Part shown: positions 51,811 through 61,311 of the stretch, in pieces
How the letters are laid out: the number at the start of each line of letters is the position of its first letter
Numbering within the stretch: the stretch's first letter is position 1
NCBI RefSeq assembly: GCF_022647505.1
Contig: NZ_CP071409.1
Coordinates: forward strand, 3,968,001 to 4,032,000
DNA length: 64,000 nt
Direction: 5' to 3'
Source: [Pantoea] beijingensis
GTDB lineage: Bacteria > Pseudomonadota > Gammaproteobacteria > Enterobacterales > Enterobacteriaceae
Translations under genes and position numbers: made by a program
Notes under the pieces: model-generated
What the model saw: only the letters and a program-made list of their open reading frames with translations
Database searches by the model: none
Told to the model about the DNA's origin: nothing

Positions 51811-53928
51811 TTGTATCTGTTTGAAAGTCTCAATCAACTGATTGAAAAATACTTGCCTGAGGACCAGATTAAGCGCCTCAAGCAAGCCTATCTTGTTGCA
51901 CGTGATGCCCACGAGGGACAGACACGCTCCAGCGGTGAGCCCTATATCACCCATCCGGTTGCGGTCGCCTGCATTCTCGCTGAAATGAAGCTCGACCATG
52001 AAACACTCATGGCCGCGCTTCTGCATGACGTGATCGAAGACACCCCTGCCACTTATCAGGATATGGAACAACTGTTCGGTAAAAGCGTTGCTGAACTGGT
52101 TGAGGGCGTATCCAAGCTGGATAAGCTGAAATTCCGCGATAAAAAAGAGGCGCAGGCCGAAAACTTCCGCAAGATGATCATGGCGATGGTGCAGGATATC
52201 CGCGTCATTCTGATCAAACTCGCTGACCGCACACATAACATGCGCACGCTGGGTTCTTTGCGTCCGGATAAGCGTCGGCGTATTGCGCTGGAAACGCTGG
52301 AAATCTATAGCCCGCTGGCACATCGGCTGGGTATTCATCATCTGAAAACCGAGCTGGAAGAGCTGGGTTTTGAGGCGCTTTATCCCAACCGCTATCGCGT
52401 GATTAAAGAAGTGGTAAAAGCGGCGCGTGGCAACCGTAAAGAGATGATTCAAAAAATCCTTTCGGAGATCGACGGCCGTTTGCAGGAAGCGGGCATTCCC
52501 TGCCGCGTCAGCGGGCGCGAAAAGCATCTTTACTCGATCTACTGCAAAATGCACCTGAAAGAGCAGCGTTTTCACTCGATCATGGACATTTATGCATTCC
52601 GCGTTATTGTCAGCGATGTGGATACTTGCTATCGCGTGCTGGGCCAGATGCACAGCCTGTATAAACCGCGCCCGGGTCGTGTGAAAGATTATATCGCCAT
52701 CCCAAAAGCCAACGGCTATCAGTCGCTGCATACTTCAATGATCGGGCCGCATGGCGTGCCGGTTGAGGTGCAGATCCGTACTGAAGATATGGAACAGATG
52801 GCGGAGATGGGTGTTGCCGCGCACTGGGCTTATAAAGAACAGGGCGAAAGCAGCACGACGGCACAAATTCGTGCCCAGCGCTGGCTGCAAAGCCTGCTGG
52901 AACTACAGCAAAGCGCAGGCAGCTCCTTTGAATTTATTGAAAGCGTGAAATCCGATCTGTTTCCGGATGAAATTTACGTTTTTACCCCGGAAGGCCGTAT
53001 CGTCGAACTTCCCGCAGGTGCAACCCCAGTCGACTTCGCTTACGCGGTGCATACCGATATTGGCCATGCCTGTGTCGGCGCACGCGTTGATCGCCAGCCT
53101 TACCCCTTGTCACAATCGCTCAGCAGCGGACAAACCGTCGAGATTATTACCGCGCCGGGCGCACGTCCGAATGCCGCCTGGCTCAATTTTGTCGTCAGCT
53201 CAAAAGCGCGCGCCAAGATCCGCCAACTGCTGAAAAACCTGAAGCGCGATGATTCGGTCAGCCTCGGACGCCGTCTGCTTAACCATGCGCTGGGAGGAAG
53301 CCGTAAACTGGCTGAAATCCCACCAGAAAATATCCAGCACGAGCTGGAGCGCATGAAGCTGGCCACGCTGGACGATCTTCTGGCAGAAATCGGTTTAGGT
53401 AACGCGATGAGCGTGGTGGTCGCGAAAAACCTGCAACACAACGAGCCAGCTACCGAATCCGCATCGTCCAGTAAAAAATCGCGCAGCAAGCTGCCGATTA
53501 AAGGCGCGGATGGCGTGCTGATTACCTTTGCCAAGTGCTGCCGTCCTATTCCGGGCGATCCCATCGTGGCCCATGTTAGCCCAGGTAAAGGGCTGGTGGT
53601 GCACCATGAGTCCTGCCGTAATATTCGTGGCTACCAGAAAGAGCCCGAAAAATTTATGGCCGTTGAGTGGGATAAGGTGACCGAACAGGAATTTGTTGCC
53701 GAGATCAAAGTGGATATGTTTAACCATCAGGGGGCGCTGGCCAACCTGACGGCGGCCATCAACACTGCCGGCTCCAATATTCAAAGCCTGAATACCGAAG
53801 AGAAAGACGGACGCGTTTACAGTGCCTTTATTCGCCTGACGGCACGCGACCGCGTTCATCTGGCGAACATCATGCGTAAGATCCGCGTGATGCCGGATGT
53901 GATTAAGGTTCACCGTAACCGTAACTGA
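51811..53928 (+). CDS. spoT: Bifunctional (p)ppGpp synthase/hydrolase SpoT
   Basis: Controls the alarmone (p)ppGpp. 705 residues, start TTG (TTGTATCTGTTTGAA), the same unusual start as in E. coli, 21 bp after rpoZ. The HD hydrolase domain has HDVIEDT near 72-78. The degenerate synthetase domain (about 200-360), TGS domain (about 386-450) and C-terminal ACT domain (about 625-705) follow in order. Confidence 0.98.
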   Translation: MYLFESLNQLIEKYLPEDQIKRLKQAYLVARDAHEGQTRSSGEPYITHPVAVACILAEMKLDHETLMAALLHDVIEDTPATYQDMEQLFGKSVAELVEGVSKLDKLKFRDKKEAQAENFRKMIMAMVQDIRVILIKLADRTHNMRTLGSLRPDKRRRIALETLEIYSPLAHRLGIHHLKTELEELGFEALYPNRYRVIKEVVKAARGNRKEMIQKILSEIDGRLQEAGIPCRVSGREKHLYSIYCKMHLKEQRFHSIMDIYAFRVIVSDVDTCYRVLGQMHSLYKPRPGRVKDYIAIPKANGYQSLHTSMIGPHGVPVEVQIRTEDMEQMAEMGVAAHWAYKEQGESSTTAQIRAQRWLQSLLELQQSAGSSFEFIESVKSDLFPDEIYVFTPEGRIVELPAGATPVDFAYAVHTDIGHACVGARVDRQPYPLSQSLSSGQTVEIITAPGARPNAAWLNFVVSSKARAKIRQLLKNLKRDDSVSLGRRLLNHALGGSRKLAEIPPENIQHELERMKLATLDDLLAEIGLGNAMSVVVAKNLQHNEPATESASSSKKSRSKLPIKGADGVLITFAKCCRPIPGDPIVAHVSPGKGLVVHHESCRNIRGYQKEPEKFMAVEWDKVTEQEFVAEIKVDMFNHQGALANLTAAINTAGSNIQSLNTEEKDGRVYSAFIRLTARDRVHLANIMRKIRVMPDVIKVHRNRN

Positions 53929-54148
53929 GGTTGATAACGCGCCGGGAGGCTATCCCGGCAAGCATAACTCTCAGAGGGATCTTTCTCGGCCATCTGGCAG
54001 GCTGCCACAACGCAGTATTACGGGAAAGCCGCGCCGGTCATGAAGATCAGCCCGCCTCTCCTTTTCTGCGTGTTCAGCCCTGAATTGGCTGCCAATCCCC
54101 CACGGGGATAACAGCAGCATGATGACTTATCGTGGGATACTGCTTTTT
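53929..54148 (+). other. Long spoT-trmH spacer with hairpin
   Basis: 220 bp without a gene, where E. coli spoT and trmH are almost adjacent. A hairpin CCGGGA-GGCTA-TCCCGG sits at 53953-53969 region close to the spoT stop, without a T-tail. An in-frame ATG at 54119 could extend TrmH by 10 residues, but these do not match the family. Confidence 0.5.
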
Positions 54149-54844
54149 ATGAATGCCCAACGCTTTGCTCGCATCCGCGAGATGCTTGCTGCGCGTCAGC
54201 ACGATCTGACCGTTTGCATGGAACAAGTCCACAAGCCACATAACGTTTCTGCCGTGATCCGCACCGCAGATGCGGTTGGCGTACACGAGGTGCATGCCGT
54301 TTGGCCCGGCAGCCGTATGCGTACCATGGTCTCTTCGGCTGCCGGCAGTAACAGCTGGGTTCAGGTGAAAACGCACCCTACTATTGCTGATGCCGTTGGC
54401 CATTTGAAAGACCAGGGCATGCAAATCCTCGCCACACATCTTTCGGACAGCGCCGTCGATTTCCGCGAAATTGATTACACCCGCCCCACCTGCATCCTGA
54501 TGGGACAGGAAAAAACCGGGATTACCCGCGAAGCGCTGTATTTAGCCGATCGCGATATCATTATTCCTATGGTCGGAATGGTGCAGTCACTGAATGTTTC
54601 CGTCGCCTCAGCGCTGATTCTGTATGAAGCCCAGCGCCAACGTCAGAATGCCGGTATGTACGATCGCCAGGATAGCCTGCTGGATTATGCCGAACAGCAA
54701 CGCTTGCTGTTTGAAGGCGGCTATCCGGTCTTGGCCCGTGTGGCAAAACACAAGGGGCTACCTTATCCCGTGATTAATGATCGGGGTGAAGTCGTTGCGG
54801 ATGACGAATGGTGGACCACCATGCAATCTTCGGTGAAAAAATGA
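54149..54844 (+). CDS. trmH: tRNA (Gm18) 2'-O-methyltransferase TrmH
   Basis: SPOUT-class methyltransferase modifying G18 of many tRNAs. From the ATG at 54149 the product begins MNAQRFARI and has 231 residues, as in E. coli (229). RTADAVGVHEVHAVWPG, LMGQEKTGI and the MVQSLNVSVASALILYE knot motif are visible. The stop overlaps the recG start by 4 bp. Confidence 0.96.
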   Translation: MNAQRFARIREMLAARQHDLTVCMEQVHKPHNVSAVIRTADAVGVHEVHAVWPGSRMRTMVSSAAGSNSWVQVKTHPTIADAVGHLKDQGMQILATHLSDSAVDFREIDYTRPTCILMGQEKTGITREALYLADRDIIIPMVGMVQSLNVSVASALILYEAQRQRQNAGMYDRQDSLLDYAEQQRLLFEGGYPVLARVAKHKGLPYPVINDRGEVVADDEWWTTMQSSVKK

Positions 54845-56922
54845 AAGGCCGTCTGCTGGACGCGATACCACTCAGTACGCTCTCCGGTGTCGGTGCCAGT
54901 CAGAGCGCCCGTCTGGCAAAACTGGGGCTGGCAACCGTTCAGGATTTGCTGTTACACCTTCCCCTACGCTACGAAGATCGCACCCAGCTCTACGCCATCA
55001 ACGATCTGTTACCCGGTATTTACGCCACGGTTGAAGGTGAAGTGCTGCATACCGATATCAGCTTCGGTCGACGCCGTATGCTCACCTGTCAGATTAGCGA
55101 CGGCAGCGGGATGGTCACGCTGCGCTTTTTCAATTTTAACGCCGGCATGAAAAACAGCCTGGCTCCCGGTAAACGGGTAACGGCATATGGTGAGATTAAA
55201 CGCGGGCAGCGGGGTGCGGAAATTATCCATCCTGAATACCGCATCCAGGGGGAGAACAGCGTTACCGAATTGCAGGAAACGCTGACACCAGTTTATTCCA
55301 CCACCGAAGGCATACGGCAGGCAACACTCCGTAACCTGACCGACCAGGCGCTGACGCTGCTGGAAACGTGCGCCATCGCTGAATTACTTCCCCCCGATCT
55401 CAGCAGCGGTATGATCAGCCTGCCGGACGCGCTGCGTACGCTACACCGTCCCCCACCTGATATGGCCCTGGTGGAACTGGAGAGCGGAAAGCATCCGGCA
55501 CAGCGACGGCTGATTCTGGAAGAGCTGCTGGCGCATAACCTCAGTATGCTGGCGGTACGGGCGGGCGCTCAGCGCTATCACGCCTTACCGATGCCCGCTA
55601 ACCATAGGTTAAGCGATAAACTGTTAGCGGCGCTACCGTTTAGCCCCACTCACGCTCAGGTTCGCGTGGTGAAAGAGATTGAGCACGACTTAGCACATGA
55701 CTATCCGATGATGCGCCTGGTGCAAGGCGACGTCGGTTCCGGCAAAACGCTGGTGGCGGCCCTGGCGGCGCTGAACGTTATTGCTCACGGCAAGCAAGTG
55801 GCACTGATGGCACCGACGGAGCTGCTCGCGGAACAGCATGCCAATAACTTCCGCCAGTGGTTTGCCCCACTGGGTATCGAAGTCGGCTGGCTGGCGGGTA
55901 AACAGAAAGGTAAAGCGCGACAGGCGCAGCAGGAAGCCATTGCCAGCGGTCAGGTTTCGATGGTGGTGGGAACGCACGCTATTTTCCAGGAGCAGGTGCA
56001 ATTTAAGGAAATGGCACTGGTGATTATTGATGAGCAGCATCGCTTCGGTGTCCATCAGCGTTTAGCCCTGTGGGAAAAAGGGGAAGAACAGGGTTTTCAT
56101 CCGCATCAGTTAATCATGACTGCGACGCCCATCCCGCGCACGCTGGCAATGACCGCCTATGCCGACCTGGATACCTCTACCATTGATGAACTGCCGCCGG
56201 GGCGCACACCAGTAACAACTGTCGCTATCCCTGATACCCGCCGTGCGGAGATCATCGCGCGGGTAAAAGGCGCCTGCGGTGACGAAGGACGCCAGGCTTA
56301 TTGGGTGTGTACCCTAATTGAAGAATCTGAGCTGCTGGAAGCTCAGGCGGCAGAAGCCACCTGGGAAGAACTTAAAATCGCGCTTCCCGAGCTGAACGTT
56401 GGGCTGGTGCATGGCCGGATGAAACCGCAGGAGAAACAGGCGGTAATGCAGGCATTTAAGCAGGGGGAGATTCAGTTGCTGATCGCCACCACAGTGATTG
56501 AAGTGGGCGTAGATGTGCCCAATGCCAGCCTGATGATTATTGAAAACCCTGAGCGCCTGGGACTTGCCCAGCTCCACCAGCTACGCGGCCGTGTGGGACG
56601 TGGCGCCGTGGCTTCACACTGCGTCCTGCTCTACAAATCCCCTCTCAGCAAAACGGCACAAAAACGCCTGCAGGTCTTGCGCGACAGTAATGATGGCTTT
56701 GTTATTGCCCAGTGCGATTTAGAGATCCGTGGCCCGGGTGAGCTGCTCGGTACACGCCAAACCGGTAGCGCAGAATTTAAGGTTGCCGATCTGCTGCGCG
56801 ATCAGGCGATGATTCCCGAAGTTCAGCGCGTTGCCCGCCATATCCACCAGCACTATCCCGAACAGGCGCAGGCGCTGATTGAACGTTGGCTGCCAGAGAC
56901 ACAACGTTATACTAACGCCTGA
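54841..56922 (+). CDS. recG: ATP-dependent DNA helicase RecG
   Basis: Branch-migration helicase that rescues stalled forks and limits over-replication. The ATG at 54841 gives MKGRLLDAIPLSTLSGVG and 693 residues as in E. coli. Wedge OB domain (about 50-160), Walker A GDVGSGKT near 290, DEQH box, MTATPIPRT (motif III) and the motif VI region QLRGRVGRG, then TRG motif. Translationally coupled to trmH. Confidence 0.98.
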   Translation: MKGRLLDAIPLSTLSGVGASQSARLAKLGLATVQDLLLHLPLRYEDRTQLYAINDLLPGIYATVEGEVLHTDISFGRRRMLTCQISDGSGMVTLRFFNFNAGMKNSLAPGKRVTAYGEIKRGQRGAEIIHPEYRIQGENSVTELQETLTPVYSTTEGIRQATLRNLTDQALTLLETCAIAELLPPDLSSGMISLPDALRTLHRPPPDMALVELESGKHPAQRRLILEELLAHNLSMLAVRAGAQRYHALPMPANHRLSDKLLAALPFSPTHAQVRVVKEIEHDLAHDYPMMRLVQGDVGSGKTLVAALAALNVIAHGKQVALMAPTELLAEQHANNFRQWFAPLGIEVGWLAGKQKGKARQAQQEAIASGQVSMVVGTHAIFQEQVQFKEMALVIIDEQHRFGVHQRLALWEKGEEQGFHPHQLIMTATPIPRTLAMTAYADLDTSTIDELPPGRTPVTTVAIPDTRRAEIIARVKGACGDEGRQAYWVCTLIEESELLEAQAAEATWEELKIALPELNVGLVHGRMKPQEKQAVMQAFKQGEIQLLIATTVIEVGVDVPNASLMIIENPERLGLAQLHQLRGRVGRGAVASHCVLLYKSPLSKTAQKRLQVLRDSNDGFVIAQCDLEIRGPGELLGTRQTGSAEFKVADLLRDQAMIPEVQRVARHIHQHYPEQAQALIERWLPETQRYTNA

Positions 56923-56959
56923 TATCATTATCTTTGCCGCAGGATCGACGATGGTAGTC

Positions 56960-57886
56960 TTAATTTTCGATCATTTTCGCATAGCTGTCGGCAAGATGAT
57001 CGATCAGTAAACGCACCCCAGGCAGTAAACCCCGTCGGGAAGGAAAAACCGCATGGATAACTTCCCGACGCGGTGCCCAGTCCGGGACGATACGCACCAG
57101 ATCTCCCTTTTCCAGTTGTTCAGCGACCATGATGCTCGGCAATTGCAATACTCCAATGCCAGCAAGCGCCGCTTCAAGCAGCGTCACCATATCGGTAGTG
57201 ATAAAGCGTGGTGAATGCGGCACCCGGGCATGTGCGCCATCAGGTCCATGCAGGTCCCAGTAAAAACTGTTTTGGGGCTGACCTAATCCCAGGCTCGGCC
57301 AGGTCTGTAGATCTGCAGGCAAAACGGGGAAGCCGTAGCGCTTTATCAGGTCCGGACTGGCGACCAGGCACTGTCCACGATCGGATAACACCCGCATCAC
57401 CAGATTACTGTCTTCAAGCGGCAACGGACGCACGCGGATCGCCACGTCGAACCCTTCCCCAAGAACATCAATACGCCGGTTAGTGGCCTCCAGATGTAGG
57501 TCGATATGCGGATAGCGCAGCATAAAAGCTGTCACCATTTTCCCTACATGCAAGTGCAGCAACGCCACAGGACAACTGATACGTAGCGTTCCCCTGGGTT
57601 CAGCCCAATGCGCATCAACAGACTCCTGTGCAGCTTCGGCCTCAACCAGCATCGCTTTACAGTGTTCGTAGTAAGTCTGTCCGACATCGGTAACGGAAAA
57701 GTGACGCGTGGATCGCTGAATTAAACGCACGCCCAAACGCTCCTCCAACATAGCGATCCGCCTGCTCAGTTTCGATTTTGGCATGTTCAACGCACGCCCG
57801 GCGGGCGCAAATCCGCCATGGTCCACCGACTGAACAAAATAATAGAGATCGTTCAGATCAAACACCTTATCCCCCAACTGTTCCAA
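56960..57886 (-). CDS. LysR-family transcriptional regulator
   Basis: 308 residues. N-terminal winged helix-turn-helix (about 10-70; FAPAGRALNMPKSKLSRRIAMLE) and a substrate-binding domain (about 95-300). It is divergent from the pirin gene across 96 bp containing an inverted repeat with a T-N11-A core, so it most likely regulates the pirin-ycaC pair and itself. Inducer unknown. Replaces gltS, the E. coli neighbour of recG. Confidence 0.9.
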   Translation of the reverse strand: MEQLGDKVFDLNDLYYFVQSVDHGGFAPAGRALNMPKSKLSRRIAMLEERLGVRLIQRSTRHFSVTDVGQTYYEHCKAMLVEAEAAQESVDAHWAEPRGTLRISCPVALLHLHVGKMVTAFMLRYPHIDLHLEATNRRIDVLGEGFDVAIRVRPLPLEDSNLVMRVLSDRGQCLVASPDLIKRYGFPVLPADLQTWPSLGLGQPQNSFYWDLHGPDGAHARVPHSPRFITTDMVTLLEAALAGIGVLQLPSIMVAEQLEKGDLVRIVPDWAPRREVIHAVFPSRRGLLPGVRLLIDHLADSYAKMIEN

Positions 57887-57924
57887 ATAAAGAACGATGA
57901 TTCCTGTTTTACCCGTCTTTACCC

Positions 57925-57941
57925 ATTACTTTACCAGTAAT
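57925..57941. promoter_or_regulatory. Putative LysR operator (T-N11-A)
   Basis: ATTACT-TTACC-AGTAAT, a perfect 6-bp inverted repeat with T27/A39 spaced as T-N11-A, in the lysR-pirin divergent region about 41 bp from the pirin start. Confidence 0.6.
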
Positions 57942-57982
57942 AAGCTTTAATCAAACAACATCATCGTTTCAGGAGAAGGACA

Positions 57983-58843
57983 ATGAAAAAAGTTCTGGGT
58001 GTGTATAGTGCGCCACGTTCCCACTGGGTTGGTGACGGTTTTCCCGTTCGCTCGGTGTTCAGCTATAACAATCATGGTACGCAGCTCAGCCCATTTTTGC
58101 TGCTGGATTATGCGGGTCCCGTGGATTTCACCCCCTCCCAAGCGTCTCGGGGGGTGGGCATGCATCCTCATCGCGGTTTTGAAACGGTCACTATTGTGTA
58201 TGAAGGTGAGGTATCGCACCGGGATTCTACCGGTAATGGCGGCACTATTGGCCCAGGTGATGTGCAGTGGATGACCGCAGGTTCCGGCATTCTGCACGAA
58301 GAATTCCACTCACCAGCGTTTACTGAAAACGGCGGAATGCTGGAAATGGTGCAGTTATGGGTCAATCTACCGGCGAAAGACAAAATGACAGCACCGGGAT
58401 ATCAGGCGATTCAACAGCAGGATATTCCGACGGTGTCTCTGCCGAATCATGCCGGCACCGTGCGCATCATCAGCGGTGAAATGGCGAATATACATGGCGC
58501 GGCCAGGACGTTTACGCCAATAAACCTCTGGGACATGCATCTGAATCAAGGTGGCTTCAGCACGCTCACGTTACCGGAGGGATGGCCCGTTGCGCTGTTT
58601 GTGGTTAAAGGGACCATTCAGGTGCAAGGCAGCACTCTCGCACGGGAAACACAGCTAGTTATTCTCGATCGTGAACGCAGTGAGGTCTCGATTGAGGCCA
58701 ATAATGACGCAGTTGTATTGCTGCTGAGCGGCGCTCCGATTGATGAGCCTGTCGTCGGCCACGGTCCTTTCGTCATGAATAGTCAGCAGGAGATTGCACA
58801 AGCGATTGCTGATTTCAATCAGGGACGGTTTGGTCACGCATAA
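57983..58843 (+). CDS. Pirin family protein
   Basis: 286-residue bicupin. The N-terminal cupin holds HPHRGFETVTIVYEGEVSHRDS (metal-binding His near 53, 55 and 98) and a Glu in the HEEFHS motif; the C-terminal cupin is degenerate. Bacterial pirins such as YhhW and YhaK can have quercetinase activity; the substrate here is unknown. AGGAGAAGG precedes the ATG. It is followed 70 bp later by ycaC. Confidence 0.92.
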   Translation: MKKVLGVYSAPRSHWVGDGFPVRSVFSYNNHGTQLSPFLLLDYAGPVDFTPSQASRGVGMHPHRGFETVTIVYEGEVSHRDSTGNGGTIGPGDVQWMTAGSGILHEEFHSPAFTENGGMLEMVQLWVNLPAKDKMTAPGYQAIQQQDIPTVSLPNHAGTVRIISGEMANIHGAARTFTPINLWDMHLNQGGFSTLTLPEGWPVALFVVKGTIQVQGSTLARETQLVILDRERSEVSIEANNDAVVLLLSGAPIDEPVVGHGPFVMNSQQEIAQAIADFNQGRFGHA

Positions 58844-58913
58844 GTGTTATCTGGCCCGGTATTCCGCTATTTGCACCGGAGTGCCGGGCATCCACCACAA
58901 GAGGAGAATCACC

Positions 58914-59549
58914 ATGAGTAAGCCTTATATTCGCCTTAACAAAGACGACGCCGCCGTCCTTCTGGTCGACCATCAAACGGGGCTATTATCGCTGGTGCGG
59001 GATATCGAACCCGATAAGTTTAAAAACAATGTGTTGGCGCTGGCGGACATCGCCACCTATTTTAAACTGCCGACGATTTTAACCACCAGCTTTGAAACTG
59101 GTCCTAATGGCCCACTGGTGCCGGAATTAAAAGCGCAGTTTCCGGATGCGCCTTATATCGCACGTCCCGGCAATATTAATGCCTGGGACAATGAGGATTT
59201 TGTGAAAGCGGTTAAGGCCACGGGTAAAAAACAACTGATTATTGCTGGCGTGGTTACCGAGGTTTGCGTGGCATTTCCGGCACTGTCTGCGCTGGAGGAA
59301 GGATTTGATGTGTTCGTGATCGCCGATGCTTCAGGGACCTTTAATGAGATGACACGCAACGCTGCATGGGAGCGTATGACCCAGGCAGGCGCGCAAATAA
59401 TGACCTGGTTTGGTGCCGCCTGTGAGCTGCATCGTGACTGGCGTAATGATATTGAAGGGCTGGGTACGCTGTTCTCTCATCATATCCCGGATTACCGTAA
59501 TCTGATGACCAGCTACAGTACCTTAACAGCAGATAAGGTTTCCTCGTAG
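58914..59549 (+). CDS. ycaC: Cysteine hydrolase of the isochorismatase family, YcaC
   Basis: 211 residues from the ATG at 58914, which has GAGGAG upstream; the upstream extension overlapping the pirin gene is spurious. Nearly identical to E. coli YcaC: VLLVDHQTGLLSLV near 16 (catalytic Asp), the KKQLIIAGVVTEVCVAFPA block with the nucleophile Cys near 118, and the oligomer-forming C-terminus. Natural substrate unknown. Probably co-transcribed with the pirin gene. Confidence 0.93.
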   Translation: MSKPYIRLNKDDAAVLLVDHQTGLLSLVRDIEPDKFKNNVLALADIATYFKLPTILTTSFETGPNGPLVPELKAQFPDAPYIARPGNINAWDNEDFVKAVKATGKKQLIIAGVVTEVCVAFPALSALEEGFDVFVIADASGTFNEMTRNAAWERMTQAGAQIMTWFGAACELHRDWRNDIEGLGTLFSHHIPDYRNLMTSYSTLTADKVSS

Positions 59550-59658
59550 TATGTGGGCCGGGATGGTTGCAGCAGCCTTGCTGCCTCAGGTTTAGTGGCG
59601 ACATCGTTCGCGGGTAGGATTCCCGCCTGCCTCTGCTTTCGTGCAGGCGAACGACAAG

Positions 59659-59706
59659 GGGCCGGCATCGCACCGGCCCTGCCTGTTCATCCTTACGGAT
59701 GAACAG
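59659..59706 (+). promoter_or_regulatory. Tandem hairpins in the ycaC-xanP spacer
   Basis: Two consecutive stems, GGGCCGG-CATCGCA-CCGGCCC (59659-59679) and CTGTTCATCC-TTAC-GGATGAACAG (59683-59706), about 80-125 bp before xanP. No T-tail is seen. They may end the ycaC transcript or form a structured xanP leader. Confidence 0.5.
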
Positions 59707-59717
59707 AACGACGGCTT

Positions 59718-59731
59718 AGCAATCGATTGCT
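59718..59731. promoter_or_regulatory. Possible PurR-like operator before xanP
   Basis: AGCAATCGATTGCT is a 14-bp perfect palindrome related to the PurR half-site pattern GCAA-CG-TTGC (consensus ACGCAAACGTTTGCGT), 54 bp upstream of a purine transporter. The match is partial, so the factor is uncertain. Confidence 0.35.
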
Positions 59732-59784
59732 TTTGGCGGGCAGATGATTAAAATCGCCACTTTCTTTTCCAGGGATTTGAAGCT

Positions 59785-61173
59785 ATGTCCGTCTCTCCCC
59801 ATAAAATCACCGCCTCAGACGATATCGCCAAAGTCAAAAGCGAGTTGATCTACCGTCTGGAAGATCGCCCACCTCTACCCCAAACGCTTTTTGCTGCCTG
59901 TCAGCATCTGTTAGCGATGTTTGTTGCGGTGATCACTCCGGCACTACTGATTTGTCAGGCGCTTGGACTTCCGGCAGAAGATACGAAACATATCATCAGC
60001 ATGTCCTTGTTTGCTTCCGGCGTAGCGTCAATTCTGCAAATTAAAACCTGGGGCCCGGTCGGTTCAGGTCTACTCTCGATCCAGGGCACCAGTTTTAATT
60101 TCGTGTCACCGTTGATTATGGGCGGAACCGCACTGAAAACAGGGGGAGCCGATGTCTCCACCATGATGGCGGCGCTGTTCGGTACCTTAATGGTCGCGTC
60201 CTGTACCGAAATGTTTTTGTCGCGGTTACTGCATCTCGCACGCCGTATTATTACGCCGCTGGTCTCCGGGATCGTGGTGATGATTATTGGTCTGTCACTG
60301 ATTCAGGTTGGATTAACCTCTATCGGCGGTGGCTTTTCCGCGATGAACGATCATACTTTTGGTGCGCCAAAAAACCTGCTGCTAGCGGGTGCCGTGTTGG
60401 TAGTGATCGTGCTGCTTAATCGTCAGCGTAATCCTTACCTGCGTGTTGCTTCGCTGGTCATCGCCATGGCCGTGGGTTATCTGCTCGCATGGGGACTGGG
60501 TATGCTTCCCGAAGATAATCAGCCACAGCAACATGTGCTGATAACCGTACCAACCCCCCTTTATTACGGTCTGGGATTTGACTGGAATCTACTTATTCCA
60601 CTGATGCTGGTGTTTATGGTCACGTCGCTGGAGACGATTGGTGATATCACTGCAACTTCGGATGTTTCAGAGCAGCCGGTCAGCGGCCCACTTTATATGA
60701 AACGCCTGAAGGGTGGCGTATTGGCTAACGGCCTGAACTCTTTTGTTTCAGCGCTATTCAACACCTTCCCCAATTCATGCTTTGGTCAAAACAACGGCGT
60801 GATTCAGCTAACCGGCGTGGCCAGCCGCTATGTAGGCTTCGTTGTTGCTCTGATGCTGATCGCGCTCGGCCTGTTTCCCGCCGTTAGCGGGTTCGTGCAG
60901 CATATTCCCGAGCCTGTGCTGGGTGGTGCAACCATCGTGATGTTTGGTACTATCGCCGCTTCAGGCGTACGTATTGTTTCACGTGAGCCACTGAACCGCC
61001 GCGCAATAATGATTATTGCCCTTTCGCTGGCCGTTGGCCTCGGCATTTCACAGCAACCCATGATTCTGCAATTTGCACCCGACTGGCTAAAAACGCTACT
61101 CTCTTCCGGTATCGCTGCCGGTGGCATCACCGCAATTGTGCTTAATTTGGTGTTTCCACACGAAGAGAAATGA
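59785..61173 (+). CDS. xanP: Xanthine permease XanP (NCS2 family)
   Basis: H+-xanthine symporter of the inner membrane. 462 residues (463 in E. coli), 14 membrane segments. The purine-site motifs are intact: [16 protein letters not shown] with His near 40, QGTSFNF near 98, [15 protein letters not shown] near 270, and [23 protein letters not shown] near 320. Followed by yicH, as in E. coli. Confidence 0.97.
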   Translation: MSVSPHKITASDDIAKVKSELIYRLEDRPPLPQTLFAACQHLLAMFVAVITPALLICQALGLPAEDTKHIISMSLFASGVASILQIKTWGPVGSGLLSIQGTSFNFVSPLIMGGTALKTGGADVSTMMAALFGTLMVASCTEMFLSRLLHLARRIITPLVSGIVVMIIGLSLIQVGLTSIGGGFSAMNDHTFGAPKNLLLAGAVLVVIVLLNRQRNPYLRVASLVIAMAVGYLLAWGLGMLPEDNQPQQHVLITVPTPLYYGLGFDWNLLIPLMLVFMVTSLETIGDITATSDVSEQPVSGPLYMKRLKGGVLANGLNSFVSALFNTFPNSCFGQNNGVIQLTGVASRYVGFVVALMLIALGLFPAVSGFVQHIPEPVLGGATIVMFGTIAASGVRIVSREPLNRRAIMIIALSLAVGLGISQQPMILQFAPDWLKTLLSSGIAAGGITAIVLNLVFPHEEK

Positions 61174-61311
61174 TCCTGAAGGCGGGCACGCTCGCCTTTA
61201 ACCTTCCGCAATTTATCGCTTGCTGTAACTGACTTTACACCCGGCCTGTTGAGCTATAAGGGCATTTCAGGCATAACAAGCTGATACCGGAAATTCATAG
61301 GGAAGGATGCA

